Assembly (NCBI GenBank): GCA_028583605.1 | Contig: CM053327.1 | Span: forward strand, 13,689,629-13,753,628 | DNA from: Dastarcus helophoroides | Lineage: Eukaryota > Arthropoda > Insecta > Coleoptera > Bothrideridae | Length of the DNA: 64,000 bases | Direction: 5' to 3' | Part shown: positions 58,769-64,000 of the stretch, in pieces | How positions within the stretch are numbered: position 1 is the stretch's first letter | How the letters are laid out: every line of letters begins with the position of its first letter | Program-made: the position numbers and the translations under genes | The notes under the pieces: generated by a model | Database searches by the model: none | What the model was told of the DNA's origin: nothing | The model's input: the letters and a program-made list of their open reading frames with translations, nothing else

Positions 58769-59034
58769 TTTTTTAATAAATACACTAAAACCCCTTCCTA
58801 TATATTTCAATTAAAATAATGTATGGGGCAATAACGGGTATTTTAATTACTACACCTGTTTAGATTGAAGCTTAATTAAAGGTCAAAATACTACATATTT
58901 TTCAATTTTTTTAATAAACAAATACAAAAAGTTTATTTAAAACCAGTTAAAAACTATCATGAATACTGAAAATAATGTAAACCAATTGAATACAACCTAA
59001 GTGAAGAACACACAACTTCAAAAGTTGAAAAAAC

Positions 59035-60755
59035 CAGTGGCGTAGCTAGGAACCTACAGGCCCTTGTGCTTAAAAGTTTTCCATATCCCCTACATAAAAT
59101 CTATGATTTTTTGCAGAGCTATTGCCAGGAATTTTCTTTAGAAGATGCTGAAACCTCAAAGAACAAAAAAGCCATAAATTACGTAACCCTGATTTTGGTC
59201 ATTTTAAACACATTTTGTCTTTTTAAAAATTCCCTTATTTGAAAATTGCAACTTTACTTTTTTTTTAATTTGACTTTGCAAATTTCTAATTTTTCAAAAT
59301 TTTGACTTTTTTAAACTTTATTTTTTTAAAGTGGTAAATTTATGAAGAGATCGGATTTCTTTAATTTCAATATTGTTTCAAAATTTCCACTTTAATATTT
59401 TCAAAATTTTGAAAATTTAAACTTTTTTGAAAGTGTTAACTTTATGAAAGATTTTTTTTAATTTCGGTTTTTTTAAAAGTAAAATATTTTTTGGAAATTT
59501 TTTAACTCTTAGTTTTTTGATAATTTCGACATTTTTTCAAAATTTCCGGAAATTTTGACTTTACTGAAAATTTGGACCTTTTAGAAATTTCCTCTTTTAT
59601 AAATTCGACCTTTTTCAAATTTAAGATTTTTTAGAAAACTCGACTTTTCCAAAAATGTTGATATTTCTTAAGTTGCAACTTTTTTAAAATTTCGGCTATT
59701 TATGGTTTTTACTTTTTTTAAATTTCGACTTTTTTGCAAACTTTTAATTTTTTAATTTTAGCTTTCTTCAAAATAACGAGTTATTTTAAATTCCGCCAAT
59801 TTCTTACTTCGACTTTTTTCAAAAAGTTGACTTTTTTATATTTCTTTATTTGAAAATCTAAAGTTATCTTTTAAATTACACCTTTTTTAAATTTGACTTT
59901 CGACCTTTTCAAAATATGGGTGCTCTTGATATTTATTGAAAATGTCGAGTTCTTTGGAAGGTCTTGATTTTGTTGATAATTTCCACATTTTTTTGAAGAT
60001 TTCTTTTGTTTGCTGAAGGTATCAAAAGTTAAGCATTTTTCCAAAATTTCACCTTTTCCTCCAAATGTTAACTTTTTAAATGTTAGAATATGTTTAAAAT
60101 ATTTTCGAAATTATTTTAAATCTCCACGTCTTTAAAAATGTCAACCTTATTGAACATATTGTCATTTATTTTTATTTTAAAAATTACTTAGCATCTCACA
60201 CTACAACAATTTTTGAAAATTTCAATTTTTTTCAGATATTATAAAAACAAATCCGACAAACTAAGGGCTTATATAAAAAAAATTGAAATTTCGAAAAACC
60301 AACCAAAATTTCTAGAAAAAATAATTAAATTATGAGTTTGCAACCGATTATTTTTTATCAACAATAACGATTAAAATCGAACTTTTGAGACTAAAAGTCG
60401 AAATGTGTTTTAAAAAAACCATAATTTATGTTCATATTAAAATAAATTTTCCTGATCGTTCGACTTAAGGTACAATAGAATTTTTTTAGGAACTAGATTG
60501 GAAATTTGGATGGGAGTTGCAAATTTAAACTTAAAATTTTCAAAAATTCTTTTTTCGATATTTCAAAATAAAATTGAAATCCCCTTAGTATAAATTTCGA
60601 GTTTAATTAATTGAAGAGTTGTAAATTGACATGAATTGTAAGTCGTAATTTAGAGAAAAAAACAGTTTCCCACAAAATAATCATTTTTACTAAATAAAAT
60701 CCTAATTTAGAGTTAAAATAAAAACAAATTCAGACGTGGGTATTTTACATTTTAA
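59035..60755. mobile_element. CAGTGGCG-ended element start with AT-rich interior
   Basis: CAGTGGCGTAGCTAGGAACC at 59035 and the following ACAGGCCCTTGTGC match, inverted, the right end of the element at 33967-35187. From about 59210 the interior is T-rich TTTCGAC tract, changing to the A-rich form near 60230. The other end is not recognisable; another end-like sequence starts at 60757. Confidence 0.45.
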
Positions 60756-60756
60756 T

Positions 60757-61200
60757 CTAGTGACGGATTAAATCAAGTGGGGACCCCAAGCAATAAAAAT
60801 GTTGCTGATCCAAATATGTTTTAATTTCAAAATTTGGACTTATTTCGAAAAATAAAATTTCAGAATTTAAGAAATATAAGTTTTTTTGTGGTTTTCTTTT
60901 TTGAAATTCAGAATTTAAACTTTCAATATCTACTTTTACTTTCCTAAATTTTCTACTTCAAATTTAGATTTTTTTAGGAATTTCAGTTTTTTTTCGACAT
61001 TCTTTTGCTCGTTTTTAATAACTTTTTCTCATAAGTGAAAGCTTAGTTTCAAGTTTAATTTTCACTTGAAAAGTTAGATAGCAAGCTCAAAAATTCGAGA
61101 ATTTTATTATATAAAATTCGGCTTCAACTCAAAATTTCCAGTTTTTCCTGGTTACAAGCTATTTCAACCGAATTTTGAATTTAATTTTTAATAATTTATA
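60757..61200. mobile_element. Possible further element start (AGTGACGGATTAAATC)
   Basis: CTAGTGACGGATTAAATCAA followed by GTGGGGACCCC has the look of a worn CAGTGGCGGAT-type end and is again followed by AT-rich tract. It is unpaired. Confidence 0.3.
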
Positions 61201-61218
61201 AATTCAGAATTTCTAAAA

Positions 61219-61352
61219 TTGAAATACAAATCTTGTCCCCTGAAACCAAGAAAGATTAAAAAACACAACAAAGATTTTTTAATCTTTCTTGGTTTCAGGG
61301 GACAAAATTTGTATTTCAATTTTTGAAGATAACCAAGAACCAGTCCCTTCCA
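61219..61352. mobile_element. Near-perfect palindrome, relative of the element at 1736
   Basis: Arms of 46 bp (61219-61264 and 61275-61320) differ at one position around a 10-base centre (CACAACAAAG). The left arm and centre equal the first 50 bases of the element at 1736. The segment 61320-61352 matches, inverted, the outer flank of that element (1696-1735, with GACTGGT and TTGGTTATCTT). The copy therefore looks like a head-to-head duplication of one end. Confidence 0.75.
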
Positions 61353-61499
61353 CCAAAATTAGAATTTCTAAATTTGATCCAAGAAAAAATTGGGAGAACC
61401 CCTTGCCCAGGAGGTTCCTAATGCACTGCACTCTACTTCCTCCTGACAGGTATGCTACTGGAAACAGAAAATTTGAATTTATGGCAATTTAAAGAATCT

Positions 61500-61935
61500 C
61501 CAGCATTACTTACTTAAAAGAGCTCCAAATGACTTAAAGTGGGCAAAAACAATTTAAGAAAACTTAAAATGCTCCAAAGTTATTCTAGCAACTTCAAGAA
61601 AATTCTAAATTCCTCAATGAAGATATGACGAAATAGATAGATCACTTACAAGATATTCAGGCAACTAAAAATAAACAAAAATAACTTAATGATTATTGAT
61701 ACAGCAAACTATACCTAACTGAAACAAATAACGAAACCTTAAGAGAACCTAAAATAGTGACTTCGGGTGATTTAAGAAAAATAACGAAGTCAGAGAATGG
61801 ATAGCAAAACACTTGAATTAAAAAAAAATTAAGGCAAGTTTAGTCAACTTAAGAAGAATTGGAGCATACTTAAAGAAGCTCAAGGTGGCTTAAAATAGGC
61901 AGACAACTGAAGAAAAATGATTTAATTTATTTTGT
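61500..61935. repeat. Second degenerate minisatellite (ACTTAA type)
   Basis: Words such as ACTTAAAGTGGGC, AAACTTAAAATGCTCCAAAG, ACTTAAAGAAGCTCAAGG and GGCTTAAAATAGGC recur about every 20 bases. This family is distinct from the TTTCGAC words but similar in style. Confidence 0.5.
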
Positions 61936-62399
61936 GTAAAATGTAGGCCAGTAAAATCCGTCAAAATGATTTCGACTTAAGAGGTTACGATTATGTTAGT
62001 TAAATTTGAAAAACCATCTTAAACATTTTTACTGTAAATTTCGAGTTTCTGTCGTTCCTGTAGATTTTTTTTAACTTTGATATTCATGGAAACTTTGTAT
62101 CACGTTTAATATGAAATATTCCTTGAATGTTGTATAGAGCAAAAGGCTTCCTGTTGACATTTTCAGCTCGTAATATGCATGTCTTTGCTTTCATAACGTC
62201 GAAGAATCGAGTAATATGTGACGCATTTTGTAAAGCTTATGTTGTCTAATACTTTGCCTCTTTATTAATATTAATGCCGCTTCTGTAATATACGTACATA
62301 CATATACAGCACTATTACGTCGCGTGGAAAACTGCCCCTTAGATTGCCCATCGATAAATCGAGTTTCAGAAATTCGTATCAAATTCACGTATTTTTGTT

Positions 62400-63950
62400 T
62401 TAATTAATTTTGGTTCAGGCCTGTATTTTTTCAAATTTCGACTTTTATTAAAACTAAACTCAAAATCTGAACTTTCGAAATCAAAGCGCTCTTATTCTTT
62501 AAATAAGTTGCCACTTTGGGATTAGAGTCGAAATTTCAGACAAAACAGTGAAAACTGAAAAAACTTCGATTTATTTACAAAAAGTCTCATAATTTACAAA
62601 ACAATGTTGACAACATTTCAAAAAAAAATGTTGAAATTCCTAAATTAAAATACATTAAATGAAACATGGAATATATCAACAAAAACTTTTTAACGAAATT
62701 TGATAAAATAACTTTTAAGGACAGAATCGAACTTTCAAAATAAATCTCGAAATTTTGGGAAAAAGGCGAAGAAAAAACTAAAAAAAATTTCATACCGATT
62801 TTTTTTCCTCGATTTCTTTCAGAAATTTCAAGATTAATCACTGAATTTATAAGGGGTAGACATTTCGGGGAAAACTGAAAACATACAAAAAGAAACTTGA
62901 AGAACACGTCGAAATCCTGAAAAAAATGTCGAAATTTAGAGATTACGTTGAAGTTAAAAAAGAACTCAAAAGTTGCTGATGAATTGAAAAATTTTTGATC
63001 AAGCTTTAAGTTTAGGTCGAAATTTTAAAAATAAAAGTAACAACTGAAAATGCAAACACGAAATTAAGAAAAAAGTGCAAATTTCAGTAACAACTTTGTA
63101 AAAATACTCCAAATTTGTAAATAAAAGTTTTCTGGAAACTTCATAATTGAGGTCCATATTTCAAGATTAACGTCCTAAATTTCAAGACCAAAAATTATTA
63201 AAAATGTCAAAAAAATATAATGCAAACAAAAAAATTTCGAAAATTGCAAAAATGTCAAATTGAAAGTGTAAGAGAAATCAACAATTTATAAAAAAAATAA
63301 TTTTCACAAGTGAACAAGGTGAAAAAAAATCCTTAAAATTGACGAAGAATTGTCAGATCACTAAATCTTGGGAAGAAATAATTTCAAATTTAGACTCAGA
63401 GTTTTCAGAAAAAAGACAAAATTTTGAAGTTAAGAGACAAAATTTCAGAGTCAAAATTTAAAGAAAACATTGAAATCTAGAGTAAAAAACTATCCAATAC
63501 AAACTTGAAATAAAAACAAAGTCGACGAATAATTTCCTGATAAAGTTGAGATTAAAATCGAAACCTAAACAAATATCTTTGAAACTTTTAAGAAAAAACT
63601 TAATTGGAGTTTAGTGAAACATGTTAACATTAACAACAAATTGAAATCTAATTTTCGAAATTAATTTCGAAATTTTGAGAAAAAATTTTAAATCTGAGAA
63701 TGAAACATGAAAAGATCGAAAAAATGATCACCTCGAAACGTGTTAGGTCCAAATTTGAGACGGTAAATGGTGAAAGTGTGTAAGAATTTCAATTTTAACC
63801 CAATTATGAGAAAGGGTCAAAATTTTGAAAAAAGTCCAACAACTACAACAAAAGTCGTTCTAGTTCGTCTCTCAAAATTCGTAAAGTTTCTAGAATATTA
63901 ATAATAAAAGATTGAAGCTGAAATTAAAAGCAAAAGACATTTGTTTTTCA
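62400..63950. repeat. AT-rich tract, A-rich orientation, window end
   Basis: The complement form (AAAGTCGAAATTT, AAATTTCGAAATT) dominates. A 106-codon minus-strand frame at 62587-62907 is F/L/S-rich low complexity and is taken as chance. Confidence 0.5.
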
Positions 63951-64000
63951 TATAAACAACAACCTTTCACGAAAGTTGATCAAAAAGTTTGTTCCTTTGA

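Noticed and set aside
62587..62907. 106-codon minus-strand frame
   Set aside because: Low-complexity F/L/S-rich translation of the AT-rich repeat.

Overview
This looks like nuclear DNA from an insect or a close arthropod relative. It is AT-rich and gene-poor. Every protein-like stretch I recognise is a decayed transposon: mariner and mariner-like transposases, and three kinds of APE-type non-LTR retrotransposon (LINE). There are also tRNA-derived SINEs with Pol III boxes, several small elements whose ends read ACAGGGTG (common in insects), and a 1.3 kb TCTA microsatellite. I see no intact host gene, rRNA, functional tRNA gene or CRISPR array. The order of insect cannot be told from this window.

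Layout. Positions 1-5195 are a degenerate AT-rich repeat tract holding a small inverted-repeat element (1736-1870), then ordinary sequence with a GC-rich hairpin (4634-4668). Positions 5196-10709 are a nested transposon cluster. An outer element with inverted repeats of about 340 bp contains a mariner-like element (5552-7009) and a CR1/jockey-type LINE (about 7040-10360). That LINE is itself interrupted by a head-to-head repeat block (about 9152-10188). Positions 10990-13311 hold SINE and MITE remnants. From 13400 to 32600, AT-rich tracts alternate with GC-richer islands that may be regulatory. This part also holds an E-box cluster (18193-18339), a long hairpin (19476-19690), a hammerhead-like motif (19804-19852), a TIR element (21544-22702), an internally deleted mariner (26008-26926) and two SINE copies (30690-31107).

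A second copy of the CR1-type LINE lies at 32883-33785. Elements with CAGTGGCG- or CAGGGTT-type ends and AT-rich interiors lie at 33967-35187, 40498-42212, 47090-48957 and from 59035. The TCTA array is at 37084-38405. An RTE-like LINE tail is at 50165-50698. A roughly 31-bp minisatellite (51980-52712 and 56607-56790) is split by a rearranged R1-clade LINE (about 52735-56600). The window ends in more AT-rich tract, with a near-perfect palindrome at 61219-61320 that is related to the element at 1736.

The main pattern: perhaps half the window is one kind of low-complexity DNA. It is a drifting unit of about 20-24 bp with core AAATTTCGACTTTTTT, or its complement. In several places this DNA fills the interior of elements with transposon-like ends, so it may be transposon cargo rather than random AT-rich sequence. 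All coordinates of decayed elements are approximate and were read by eye.
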